A stretch of 7,440 nucleotides of DNA from Actinomycetota bacterium (GCA_018898235.1 JAHIJU010000022.1:1-7440), one strand, 5' to 3'. Counted from the stretch's first letter, positions 1-5,838 are shown. Notes: generated from the letters alone by a model not told the origin. Program-made: numbers and translations.

Positions 1-358
1 GGCGAGTCGTGCCCCCAGGCGACCAGTTGGCGGGCCTATCGACAGCGAGCTGGGGCGGGGGCCGGGGCCGGAGCTGTGGGCACAGCGCCGGGGTGGGGCC
101 GGAAGTGGTCGGTTGGGAGCCCTGGTTCGGCGAGTCGTGCCCCCAGGCGACCAGTTTCCAGGGCTGTCGACAGCGAGCTGGGGCGGGGGCCGGGGCCGGA
201 GCTGTGGGCACAGAGCCGGGGTGGGGCCGGAAGTGGTCAGTTCGGAGCCCTGGTCCGGCGAGTCGTGTCCCCCAAGCGACCAGTTTCCAGGCCCGTCGAC
301 AGCGAGCTGGGGCGGGGGCGAGGGCCGGAGCTGTGGGCAGCGAGCCGGGGTGAGGGAC
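1..358. repeat. Tandem array of 128-bp G-rich units (2 full copies plus 1 degenerate copy)
   Basis: The units begin with GGCGAGTCGTG at 1, 129 and 257, an exact period of 128 bp. Units 1 and 2 are nearly identical. Unit 3 has an extra T near its start and decays after about 340, just before the hydrolase stop codon. Each unit holds a GTCGAC-type core (the 12-bp palindrome GCTGTCGACAGC is perfect only at 163-174), a G-run cluster (52-80, 180-208 and about 309-337) and a short inverted repeat (GCTGTG, GG, CACAGC at 73-86), which is weakened in later copies. Since 128 is not a multiple of 3, reading frame is lost at each copy, so the array is almost certainly noncoding. It starts at the window edge, so more copies may lie to the left. 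It is downstream of the hydrolase gene. Function unknown. Confidence 0.9.
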
Positions 359-370
359 TGGGGCGGCGGG

Positions 371-1153
371 TCAGACGGGGGACGTCGTGGGGTGGGGGTC
401 CGGCAGGAGGCCCTGGGTGCGCAGCCATTGCGCGCACAGCCCGCTCCAGCGGCCTACCGAGTGGTCGGCGTCGGCCAGCCCGAGCCCGTGCCGACCGTGC
501 GGGAAGACGTGCAGCTCGTAGGGCACGCCGGCGGCTCCCAACGCCGTCGCGTAGCGCAGCGTGTGGGACACAGGGACCAGCTCGTCGTCCGCGGTCGCCC
601 ACAGGAAGGTCGGTGGCGTCCGGGCGTCGACGTGACGGTCCGGGGACGCGGCTGCGAGCTGGGCGTCGGTGGCGTCGGCGCCCAGCGCGGCCAGCACGGA
701 CCCGCGATGCGGCCGCTCCTCGAAGCTGGTGACCGGGTAGGCGAGGATCGCGAAGTCCGGGCGCTGGTGGTCGTCGCCCGCGTCCGCGGTCGGTGCGGCG
801 GCCGTCGGCACGTCCGCGGTCGGCGCCGCAGTCGTCGGCACTGCGGTCGTCGGCACCGCGTCGGCGAGGCGGGTTGCTGTGCACAGCGCCGCCGCCAGGT
901 GCCCGCCGGCGGATGAGCCGATCACGCCGACGGGCACCCCGGGCAGCGCGTCGCGCAGGTCGCGCAGCGCCGCGCGGGCCGCGACGACGGCGGCCGGCCA
1001 GGCGGGCGGGCCCAACGGGTAGTCCAGGACGACGGCAGCCATCCCCAGCGAGCGCAGCCATTGCGCGTAGCCCTCGCCCTCATGGGCGGCGTGCATCTGG
1101 TAGCCCCCACCGGGGAGCACGAGCACGGCGGCCGGGGGCGGGGGGACGGACAT
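371..1153 (-). CDS. Alpha/beta-hydrolase (esterase / dienelactone-hydrolase-like)
   Basis: A 260-residue protein with the order of motifs of the alpha/beta-hydrolase fold. An oxyanion-hole Gly run, LPGGGY, is at residues 13-18 and the nucleophile elbow GSSAGG is at 79-84, with Ser81 the likely nucleophile. The acid is Asp189 or Asp190 in ATADDELVP, and the likely catalytic His is His222 in HGRHGLGL. This layout matches small carboxylesterases and acetyl-esterases (COG0657-like). The substrate cannot be told from the sequence. No signal peptide is seen, so it is probably cytoplasmic. Between the nucleophile helix and the next core strand (DFAILAYPV, from 133) lies a Pro/Thr/Ala-rich insert, about residues 99-125, made of repeats. 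The ATG start at 1153 is supported by GGAGAG six bases upstream on the minus strand. The gene starts 89 bp after the flavoprotein gene on the same strand and may be cotranscribed with it. It ends beside the tandem array. Confidence 0.85.
   Translation of the reverse strand: MSVPPPPAAVLVLPGGGYQMHAAHEGEGYAQWLRSLGMAAVVLDYPLGPPAWPAAVVAARAALRDLRDALPGVPVGVIGSSAGGHLAAALCTATRLADAVPTTAVPTTAAPTADVPTAAAPTADAGDDHQRPDFAILAYPVTSFEERPHRGSVLAALGADATDAQLAAASPDRHVDARTPPTFLWATADDELVPVSHTLRYATALGAAGVPYELHVFPHGRHGLGLADADHSVGRWSGLCAQWLRTQGLLPDPHPTTSPV
782..856 (-). repeat. In-frame 30-bp tandem repeat inside the hydrolase gene
   Basis: Two adjacent 30-bp copies (782-811 and 812-841) are followed by a 15-bp half copy (842-856). 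On the coding strand they give two 10-residue blocks, VPTTAAPTAD (105-114) and VPTAAAPTAD (115-124), after a half block VPTTA. Being in frame, copy-number change would alter only the length of a surface loop. The position between core elements of the fold suggests a tolerated loop expansion. Confidence 0.85.
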
Positions 1154-1159
1154 CGAGGA

Positions 1160-1165
1160 CTCTCC
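1160..1165 (-). promoter_or_regulatory. Ribosome binding site of the hydrolase gene
   Basis: On the minus strand GGAGAG lies six bases before the ATG at 1153. It supports this start over internal ones. Confidence 0.6.
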
Positions 1166-1242
1166 GAGGCAGCGGATAGGGCGCCTGGCGACGCTACCAG
1201 CGGCTGCCGCGACCCGATGTTGGACCGCAGGTCAGCGGGGGA

Positions 1243-2778
1243 TCAGCCCACCGACATCGGCGCCAGTCGCCAGGGCGCCCAACCGGGCTGGGGGAACGCG
1301 ATGTCGACGTGCGGGAGCCGCACGTGCGGGCGCCGGTCGAGGATCCAGTCCAGCGCCTGCCGGGCGGTCCAGGTCCCCGGGTGCAGGCGCGCGAGCCGCC
1401 GGGCGCCGTCCAGATCGGAGCCGAGGGTGATGAGCGGCTCCTCGACGTAACCGTCGGCCCGGGTCTGGCCGAGGCCGACGTTCGTGGTGAGTGAGTTGCA
1501 CAGGCAGTTGCGCCCGACGGTGTCGGCCTCGTCGCCGTTCTTGCGTACGTAGGTGTGCACCGGTTCGGCCTTGCAGCGGTAACCGATGCCGCCGGACTCC
1601 TTGAGGTACGGCGTGCGCAGGTAGCCCAGGTCGCACAGCCGGGGGCGGGCGGCGGCGGCCGGCGCATCGGACAGCGATCCGGGCAGCTGGGCGACCTTGA
1701 ACGGGAAGCCGGTGGGGGAGGCCAGCGGGTCGGTGCGCACCGCGAGGGTGCCGGCGCGCAGCCGGGCCAGCAGCCGGTCACGCAGCGACGGGGTCAGGCC
1801 GGTCTCCTCGCAGAGTGCGAAGACCGTGCCGACCTGCACCCCGGCGGCACCCGCGGCACGTGCCGCGGCCAGCGCCTCGGGGGTGCCCTGGGACCCGGCG
1901 AGCCAGAACGGCAGCCCGACGGCGGCGACCTTGGCGACATCGGCCTGGTCGCGGGGGCCGAACACGGGCTGCCCGGTCTCGTCGAGCACCATCTGCCCGC
2001 GCGGCGGGGCGTTGTGACCGCCGGCCAGCGGGCCCTCGACGACGAACCCGTCGGGGCGGATCGAGGCGTCCTTGGCCAGGTAGGCCGCCAGGGCGTGCGC
2101 GGAGATGATCGCCAGGAACTGCGGCCGGGTCAAGGTCGGCAGGTCCGGGCCGAGCAGTCCGTGCGGGTCGAGGTCGACGGTGTGGCTGCCGGGGGCGGCG
2201 CCGGACACCTCGATGGGCAGGTGGACGGTGTGGTGGACGGCGAGCTCGTCGAGCAGGTGCGGGATGTCACGCGGGATGCCGGCGCCCATGAGGACGTAGT
2301 CGACGCCGGCGAGCATCGCGCCGTACGCGGCCGTCGGCGTGGCCATCTGGACCTTCTCGAGCAGGTTGATGCCCACCCGTCCGTCGTGGCCCTCCTTGGC
2401 GAGCCACACCTCGACGAAGCTGCCGAGGACACCGAGCTCCTGGGGCATCCGGGCCGGTCGGACCGCGGGGCGGGGAACCGGGGAGTAGGGCGTGCCCGGG
2501 GCCCGGCCGCCGTCGATGAAGTAGCGGGTGAGGATCCGCTGGGCGATCTCGGGGACCGGGAAGGCCGCGAGCGCCCGACGTGTCGAGCCGTCGGGGTCGC
2601 CGTCCTGGAGGCGGCGGGCCAGCACCAGGTCGAGCGCAGTCCCGGAGACGACGCCGAGCTCACCAGCGCGGGCCACGGAGGAGGCGATCTGCCAGGAGGA
2701 GACGGCCACACCCATCCCGCCCTGGATCACCTGGGGCAGCGGTCGGTGGTCGGGGCGGCGCAGGGGCAAGACCGTCAC
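1243..2778 (-). CDS. Nitronate monooxygenase / FabK-PfaD-like FMN flavoprotein
   Basis: A 511-residue TIM-barrel flavoprotein of the 2-nitropropane dioxygenase superfamily (COG2070). This superfamily includes nitronate monooxygenases, FabK enoyl-ACP reductases and PfaD-type trans-acting enoyl reductases. Visible landmarks are the N-terminal IQGGMGVAVSS (18-28), GVDYVLMGAGIPR (158-170), LAGGHNAP (251-258) with His255 at the usual active-site position, and the FMN-phosphate elements LAGSQGTPE (293-301) and GVQVGTVFAL (313-322). Classical nitronate monooxygenases are about 320-380 residues. This one has a C-terminal extension with four cysteines (Cys382, 402, 425, 427), the last two as NCLCN, which could bind a metal or form disulfides. 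Substrate and true reaction are uncertain. Proximity to fabI hints at lipid or acyl-chain chemistry, but that is inference. The start is GTG at 2778 with only a weak AGAGG upstream. It fits the family because the first strand begins at about residue 16. The palindrome at 2798-2824 probably controls it. Confidence 0.85.
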   Translation of the reverse strand: MTVLPLRRPDHRPLPQVIQGGMGVAVSSWQIASSVARAGELGVVSGTALDLVLARRLQDGDPDGSTRRALAAFPVPEIAQRILTRYFIDGGRAPGTPYSPVPRPAVRPARMPQELGVLGSFVEVWLAKEGHDGRVGINLLEKVQMATPTAAYGAMLAGVDYVLMGAGIPRDIPHLLDELAVHHTVHLPIEVSGAAPGSHTVDLDPHGLLGPDLPTLTRPQFLAIISAHALAAYLAKDASIRPDGFVVEGPLAGGHNAPPRGQMVLDETGQPVFGPRDQADVAKVAAVGLPFWLAGSQGTPEALAAARAAGAAGVQVGTVFALCEETGLTPSLRDRLLARLRAGTLAVRTDPLASPTGFPFKVAQLPGSLSDAPAAAARPRLCDLGYLRTPYLKESGGIGYRCKAEPVHTYVRKNGDEADTVGRNCLCNSLTTNVGLGQTRADGYVEEPLITLGSDLDGARRLARLHPGTWTARQALDWILDRRPHVRLPHVDIAFPQPGWAPWRLAPMSVG

Positions 2779-2797
2779 GGGGGAGCCTCTCGGTGGC

Positions 2798-2824
2798 TAC
2801 GGTGGCGTAAGTTACGTTACCGTA
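2798..2824. promoter_or_regulatory. 27-bp inverted repeat, candidate TetR-family operator
   Basis: Two 13-bp arms flank a central G at 2811. The left arm is TACGGT-GGC-GTAA (2798-2810) and the right arm is TTAC-GTT-ACCGTA (2812-2824). Eleven of 13 positions are complementary. It lies 20 bp before the GTG start of the flavoprotein gene, in an AT-richer patch of otherwise very GC-rich DNA. Size and symmetry are typical of TetR-type operators. TAnnnT-like -10 candidates fall inside it on the minus strand, so a bound repressor would block RNA polymerase. No TetR gene is present in the window. Confidence 0.65.
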
Positions 2825-2844
2825 GGTTAGCAGCCGATCGGGCC

Positions 2845-2868
2845 GCGCGGGACCTTGGTCCCATGCGC
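2845..2868 (-). terminator. Candidate hairpin terminator after fabI
   Basis: A perfect 6-bp inverted repeat, GGGACC and GGTCCC around TT (2849-2862), is extended outside by GCGC arms (2845-2848 and 2865-2868) with a 2-base bulge. It begins 37 bp after the fabI stop codon and precedes the operator of the next gene. There is no U-tract, so termination is plausible but unproven. Confidence 0.4.
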
Positions 2869-2904
2869 ATCGTCGCTGCAGGCAGCAGAGCCGAACAGCT
2901 CCGC

Positions 2905-3672
2905 TCAGCCGCCCATCGCGTGCACGCCGCCGTCGACGTGCACGATCTCGCCGGTGGTCTTGGGGAACCAGTCGGACAGCAGCGCGGTCACCGCGCGGGC
3001 CGTCGGCACGGCATCGGTCACGTCCCAGCCGAGCGGTGCCCGGTTGTCCCAGCCGCCCTCGATGGTCTCGAACCCGGGGATCGAGGTGGCCGCCGTCGTC
3101 TTCACCGGGCCCGCCGAGACCAGGTTGCAGCGGATGCCCTTCGGCCCCAGGTCGCGGGCCAGGTAGCGCGACGTCGACTCGAACGCGGCCTTGGCCACGC
3201 CCATCCAGTCGTAGACCGGCCAGGCGAACGACGCGTCGAAGGTCAGCCCGACGATCGAGCCGCCGGGGCTCATGAGCGGCAGGCTCGCCACCGCCAGGGC
3301 CTGCAGCGAGTAGGCCGAGACCTGCAGCGCGGTGGCGACGTCGGCCCACTGCGCCGTGAGGAACTTGTCGCCCAGCACGGCCTGCGGGGCGAACCCGATC
3401 GAGTGCACCACACCGTCCAGGTGGTCCGCGTGCTCGCCCACCCGCTCGGCCAGCGCTGTCAGGTCGTCGGACGACGTGACGTCGAGCTGCACGATCGGCG
3501 GCTCGACGGGCAGCCGCCGGGCGATCACCTCGGTGAGCCGGTACTGGCGTCCGAACGAGGTGAGCACCACCTGGGCGCCCTCCTCCTGGGCCAGACGTGC
3601 CACGTGGAACGCGATCGAGCCCTGCGTCAGCACTCCGGTGACGAGGATCTTCTTACCGTCGAGCAGACCCAT
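2905..3672 (-). CDS. fabI: Enoyl-[acyl-carrier-protein] reductase (NADH), FabI/InhA type
   Basis: A 255-residue short-chain dehydrogenase-fold enzyme that reduces trans-2-enoyl-ACP to acyl-ACP, the last step of each FAS-II elongation round, in the cytoplasm. Residues 1-24 (MGLLDGKKILVTG, then GSIAFHVA) form the FabI-type nucleotide site. Asp64 aligns with the InhA cofactor residue, and VVHSIGF (88-94) contains Ser91, equivalent to InhA Ser94. The catalytic pair is Tyr154 and Lys161 (Y-x6-K). The C-terminal LLSDWFPKTTGEIVHVDGG is characteristic. The substrate-binding loop after GPVKT is about ten residues shorter than in mycobacterial InhA as I remember it, matching Streptomyces-type FabI. The reading frame is open up to a GTG at 3756 and an ATG at 3717. 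I chose the ATG at 3672 because homologues start with M-x-(x)-LLDGK or ILDGK and because GGAAG lies seven bases upstream. No fabG is adjacent upstream, unlike many actinobacteria. The next gene upstream is divergent. Confidence 0.93.
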   Translation of the reverse strand: MGLLDGKKILVTGVLTQGSIAFHVARLAQEEGAQVVLTSFGRQYRLTEVIARRLPVEPPIVQLDVTSSDDLTALAERVGEHADHLDGVVHSIGFAPQAVLGDKFLTAQWADVATALQVSAYSLQALAVASLPLMSPGGSIVGLTFDASFAWPVYDWMGVAKAAFESTSRYLARDLGPKGIRCNLVSAGPVKTTAATSIPGFETIEGGWDNRAPLGWDVTDAVPTARAVTALLSDWFPKTTGEIVHVDGGVHAMGG

Positions 3673-3785
3673 GAGGTGGCTTCCAATCGCGTCGGGCCGA
3701 ACATGTGCAGGGGCCATCTTGGCAGGAGTGCGCGTCAGGGCGTCATCGGCGGGCACGGCGGGCGGCGGCGGGGCACACTCGCCCC
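3673..3785. promoter_or_regulatory. Divergent intergenic region between fabI and the DUF1801 gene
   Basis: These 113 bp separate two divergent start codons, so promoters for both genes are expected here. I see no convincing -35/-10 pair or operator. A perfect 5-bp hairpin (GGGGC 3770-3774, loop ACACTC, GCCCC 3781-3785) ends exactly at the DUF1801 ATG. Confidence 0.4.
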
Positions 3786-4187
3786 ATGCCGACGGCCCCC
3801 GATCCGCACGCCGATGTGGCCGCGTTCATCGCCACGGTGCCCGACCAGGTCCGCCGCGCCGACGCCGAACGCCTCGTCGTCCTGATGCGGGAGGCGACCG
3901 GGGAGGCGCCCCAGCTGTGGGGCAGCTCGATCATCGGCTTCGGCACCACCCACTACCGGTATGCGACCGGACGCGAGGGGGACACCGTGGCCGTGGGCTT
4001 CGCACCGCGCGCACGGGCCAGCGTGCTGTACCTGTGCGGGCAGCTGGACCAGTACGCCGAGCTGCTGGCACACCTCGGCCCGCACCGCAGGGGCAAGGGC
4101 TGCCTGTCCATCCCCCGGGTGGGCGCCGTGGACGTCGAGGTGCTCACCCAGGTCGTCAGGCTGTCGTACGAGCGCGCGACCGGCTGA
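3786..4187 (+). CDS. DUF1801 domain protein
   Basis: A 133-residue small cytoplasmic protein. The DUF1801 (YdhG-like) signature is clear: PQLWGSSIIGFGTTHYRYA (42-60) followed by TGREGDTVAVGF, then LYLCGQLDQY (81-90), GKGCLSIPRV (103-112) and a final helix VDVEVLTQVVRLSYE. The biochemical role of the family is not established, and I do not assign one. The frame is open further upstream to 3705, but the ATG at 3786 fits the usual family N-terminus, which begins with a helix just before AAFIATVPDQVR. No Shine-Dalgarno sequence is visible before this ATG, and a GC hairpin abuts it, so initiation may be leaderless or structure-controlled. The gene is divergent from fabI and is followed by a 178-bp gap before the sigma factor gene. 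Confidence 0.85.
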   Translation: MPTAPDPHADVAAFIATVPDQVRRADAERLVVLMREATGEAPQLWGSSIIGFGTTHYRYATGREGDTVAVGFAPRARASVLYLCGQLDQYAELLAHLGPHRRGKGCLSIPRVGAVDVEVLTQVVRLSYERATG

Positions 4188-4200
4188 CCACCGGCTCGCT

Positions 4201-4237
4201 CCGTGATGCGGGCCGGCTGTCGTGGACCTGCCGTCGC
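4201..4237 (+). repeat. 37-bp intergenic element, copy A (upstream of the sigma gene)
   Basis: It shares its first 17 bases (CCGTGATGCGGGCCGGC) exactly with copy B at 5781. A further 13 of 20 positions match, including GGACCT (4224-4229) and GTCGC (4233-4237). It lies 14 bp after the DUF1801 stop and about 130 bp before the sigma ATG. CCG and CGG around TGATG can pair as a small hairpin. It may be an autoregulated sigma promoter or a recurring RNA hairpin. Confidence 0.7.
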
Positions 4238-4365
4238 GTCGAGAGTCCCGTCCTCCTCGGAGGTGTTCTTCAGGACGACGCCGCGCTGAGCGCCCCGCGC
4301 ATCCCGGTCCTGGCCGCGGCGTCATCGGCGACCGCTGCCGGACAGTACTGGGTGTGAGACCGAGC

Positions 4366-4911
4366 ATGAGCGGTGACGAGGGGCAGCGGTTCGCCGAGCT
4401 GTGGGAGACCTGCTCCCGGCGGGTCTACGCCTACGCCGTGCGGCACACCGACGCCGACAGTGCGCAGGACGTGGTGGCCGAGACCTTCCTGGTCGCCTGG
4501 CGGCGGTTGGCCGATGTGCCGGGGGATCCGCTGCCTTGGCTGCTCGTGGTAGCGCGCAACACGATGTCCAACCGCAGGCGGTCCGCCTACCGGAACCGGC
4601 TCCTGGAGCTGGAGCTCACGAGGTTGACGCGGGTGTCCCGGCCGGCGGAGGCCGCCGATGTGCCCGTGCAGGCGCATGACGAGGTGCTGCGGGCGGTCGC
4701 CCGGCTGTCGGACACCGAGCGCGAGGCCCTGCTGCTGGCGGCGTGGGACGGGCTGACGCCGCAGCAGGCGGCGCAGGTGGCCGGGTGCTCGGTCGCCGCG
4801 TTCACCAAGCGGCTGTCCCGGGCGCGGGCCCGGCTGGTCGAGGCGCAGGAGAACGACAGCACCGAGGTGGCCGACGCCGCCCCGGTACATGAGCTGAGGA
4901 GGATCCGATGA
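4366..4911 (+). CDS. ECF-type RNA polymerase sigma factor
   Basis: A 181-residue sigma-70 family protein of two-domain ECF size. It should bind core RNA polymerase and direct it to a small set of promoters. Region 2 spans about residues 8-75, with the core-binding helix around AQDVVAETFLVAWRRL (33-48) and PWLLVVARNTMSNRRR (57-72). Region 4 spans about 114-157: LSDTEREALLLAAWDGLTP, then the helix-turn-helix QQAAQVAGCSVAAFTKRLSRARARL that reads the -35 element. No extra C-terminal domain is present. ATG at 4366 is taken as the start. An in-frame GTG at 4354 would add four residues, and neither has a strong ribosome binding site. The stop overlaps the next gene by ATGA, so the two are translationally coupled, which is the usual arrangement of an ECF sigma factor and its regulator. 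Element A upstream is a candidate autoregulated promoter. Confidence 0.93.
   Translation: MSGDEGQRFAELWETCSRRVYAYAVRHTDADSAQDVVAETFLVAWRRLADVPGDPLPWLLVVARNTMSNRRRSAYRNRLLELELTRLTRVSRPAEAADVPVQAHDEVLRAVARLSDTEREALLLAAWDGLTPQQAAQVAGCSVAAFTKRLSRARARLVEAQENDSTEVADAAPVHELRRIR
4897..4902 (+). promoter_or_regulatory. Strong Shine-Dalgarno of the membrane-protein gene, inside the sigma gene
   Basis: A perfect AGGAGG lies five bases before the ATG at 4908, within the last codons of the sigma gene. It fixes the start of the downstream gene and suggests that gene is translated well relative to the sigma factor. Confidence 0.8.
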
Positions 4912-5774
4912 CCGACCCCTACGAGACCCTGACGATGCTGGCGCCGCAGGTGAGCGACGAGCTCGTGGAGCAGGTGCACCTGCGGGTGCAGGCCGAGGTC
5001 GCCACGACCCGGCGGCCGGTCCACCGCACGCGCTGGTTGATGGGTGCCGCGGCGATCACGGTCGGCGCCACGACGGCCGTGCTGTGGCCGTCGTCGACGC
5101 CGTCGGCGTTCGCCGGCTGGACGGCGCTGCCGACCGCTGCGACGGCGGCCCAGGTCGCGGCGGCGCAGGAGCGCTGCCAGACGGGCGTCACAGGATCGGC
5201 GGAGGCGATGGCCGGCTACATCGCGGGCGGACAGCCGGTCCCGCCGCTGGACGTGCCGCGCTCCGCCCCTGAGCTCGCAGATCAGCAGGTGGTGCTGGCC
5301 GAGCAGCGCGGGTCGTTCACCCACCTGGTCACGACCAACGGGCAGTGGGTCCTCGACTGCCTCGACGCCCCCGAACTGGGTGACGCTGTGGGCGTCGTCG
5401 GCACCACCAACCTGGCCGCCCACCCGACGGCACCGGCGGCCGACAGCGTCGACCGGCTGCAGGGGGGCGGGGTCGGCGTCCCGGGCGGGGAATCGGCCGT
5501 GGTCGCGGGCGGGCGCGCCGGGTCCCAGGTGGTCGGGGTGCAGCTGCGCACCCCGGAGGGTTCGACGGTGACCGCCTCGGTGGCCGACGGCTACTGGACG
5601 GCCTGGTGGCCCTCGACCGAAGCGGTCGACGGCAGCTCGTGGGCCACCGAGGTCGTGGTGCTGCTGGCCGACGGGACCAGCCGGACCGCCGGCACCCTGG
5701 ACTCCCTGACCAGCATCCCGATCGACGCGGGCCTGCCGACGGTCGGCGCGAGCCCCGCGCCGTCGGGGCGCTGA
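4908..5774 (+). CDS. Single-pass membrane protein coupled to the ECF sigma factor, putative non-zinc anti-sigma regulator
   Basis: A 288-residue protein. A cytoplasmic N-terminus of about 42 residues (with an amphipathic-looking stretch, SDELVEQVHLRVQAEVATTR) is followed by one transmembrane segment at about 43-60 (LMGAAAITVGATTAVLW). An extracytoplasmic region of about 225 residues follows. This contains two cysteines (Cys90, Cys151) that could form a disulfide, a Gly-rich stretch (186-202), the aromatic motif GYWTAWWPS (228-236) and a beta-rich end. The position, the 4-bp ATGA overlap with the sigma gene and the topology suggest it controls that sigma factor by sequestration at the membrane. 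However, no zinc anti-sigma motif (HxxxCxxC) is present, and the cytoplasmic part is short for a sigma-binding domain. I do not recognise a named family. It could be a sensor acting with another partner, or an accessory surface protein. Confidence 0.75.
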   Translation: MTDPYETLTMLAPQVSDELVEQVHLRVQAEVATTRRPVHRTRWLMGAAAITVGATTAVLWPSSTPSAFAGWTALPTAATAAQVAAAQERCQTGVTGSAEAMAGYIAGGQPVPPLDVPRSAPELADQQVVLAEQRGSFTHLVTTNGQWVLDCLDAPELGDAVGVVGTTNLAAHPTAPAADSVDRLQGGGVGVPGGESAVVAGGRAGSQVVGVQLRTPEGSTVTASVADGYWTAWWPSTEAVDGSSWATEVVVLLADGTSRTAGTLDSLTSIPIDAGLPTVGASPAPSGR

Positions 5775-5797
5775 GTCGGCCCGTGATGCGGGCCGGC
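5775..5797 (+). terminator. GC-rich hairpin directly after the membrane-protein stop
   Basis: Arms GTCGGCCCG (5775-5783) and CGGGCCGGC (5789-5797) pair over nine positions with one G-U wobble, around the loop TGATG. It starts on the base after the TGA stop. There is no U-tract. It overlaps the first half of element B, so it may end the sigma operon or belong to that element's own function. Confidence 0.5.
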
Positions 5798-5817
5798 GTC
5801 TGCGGACCTACGGTCGC
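5781..5817 (+). repeat. 37-bp intergenic element, copy B (upstream of DUF427)
   Basis: Second copy of the element at 4201: 17 identical bases, then 13 of 20. It ends 32 bp before the DUF427 ATG, a good distance for a promoter. TACGGT (5809-5814) fits a TAnnnT -10 pattern, with TGATGC (5784-5789) 19 bp upstream. The aligned bases in copy A read TGCCGT. Promoter function is inferred only. Confidence 0.7.
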
Positions 5818-5838
5818 CGCATCGAACCCGCCCGACCC

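Noticed and set aside
9..353. Open frames through the tandem array with Gly/Ala repeats
   Set aside because: The 128-bp period breaks frame at each unit, so the apparent repeat proteins are by-products of the DNA repeat.
1..358. CRISPR array
   Set aside because: Units are 128 bp and contiguous with no unique spacers, and no cas genes are present.
1154..1242. Separate promoter for the hydrolase gene
   Set aside because: No convincing -35/-10 pair is visible in these 89 bp. Cotranscription with the flavoprotein gene is simpler.
3673..3756. Longer fabI start at GTG 3756 or ATG 3717
   Set aside because: The extra residues are not like any FabI/InhA N-terminus. The ATG at 3672 has a ribosome site and matches the family start.
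1555..3885. A 776-codon open frame on the plus strand
   Set aside because: It lies antisense to the flavoprotein and fabI genes, has low-complexity Arg/Gly/Asp-rich translation and no recognisable domain. Long antisense frames are common in very GC-rich DNA.
3882..3894. A third copy of the TGATGCGGG core, inside the DUF1801 gene
   Set aside because: The match stops after the core, and the bases encode conserved coding sequence (VLMREATGE).
3739..4330. 13-bp repeat GGCGTCATCGGCG at 3739 and 4318
   Set aside because: A single short match of ordinary GC-rich composition with no shared flanks. Chance is a sufficient explanation.
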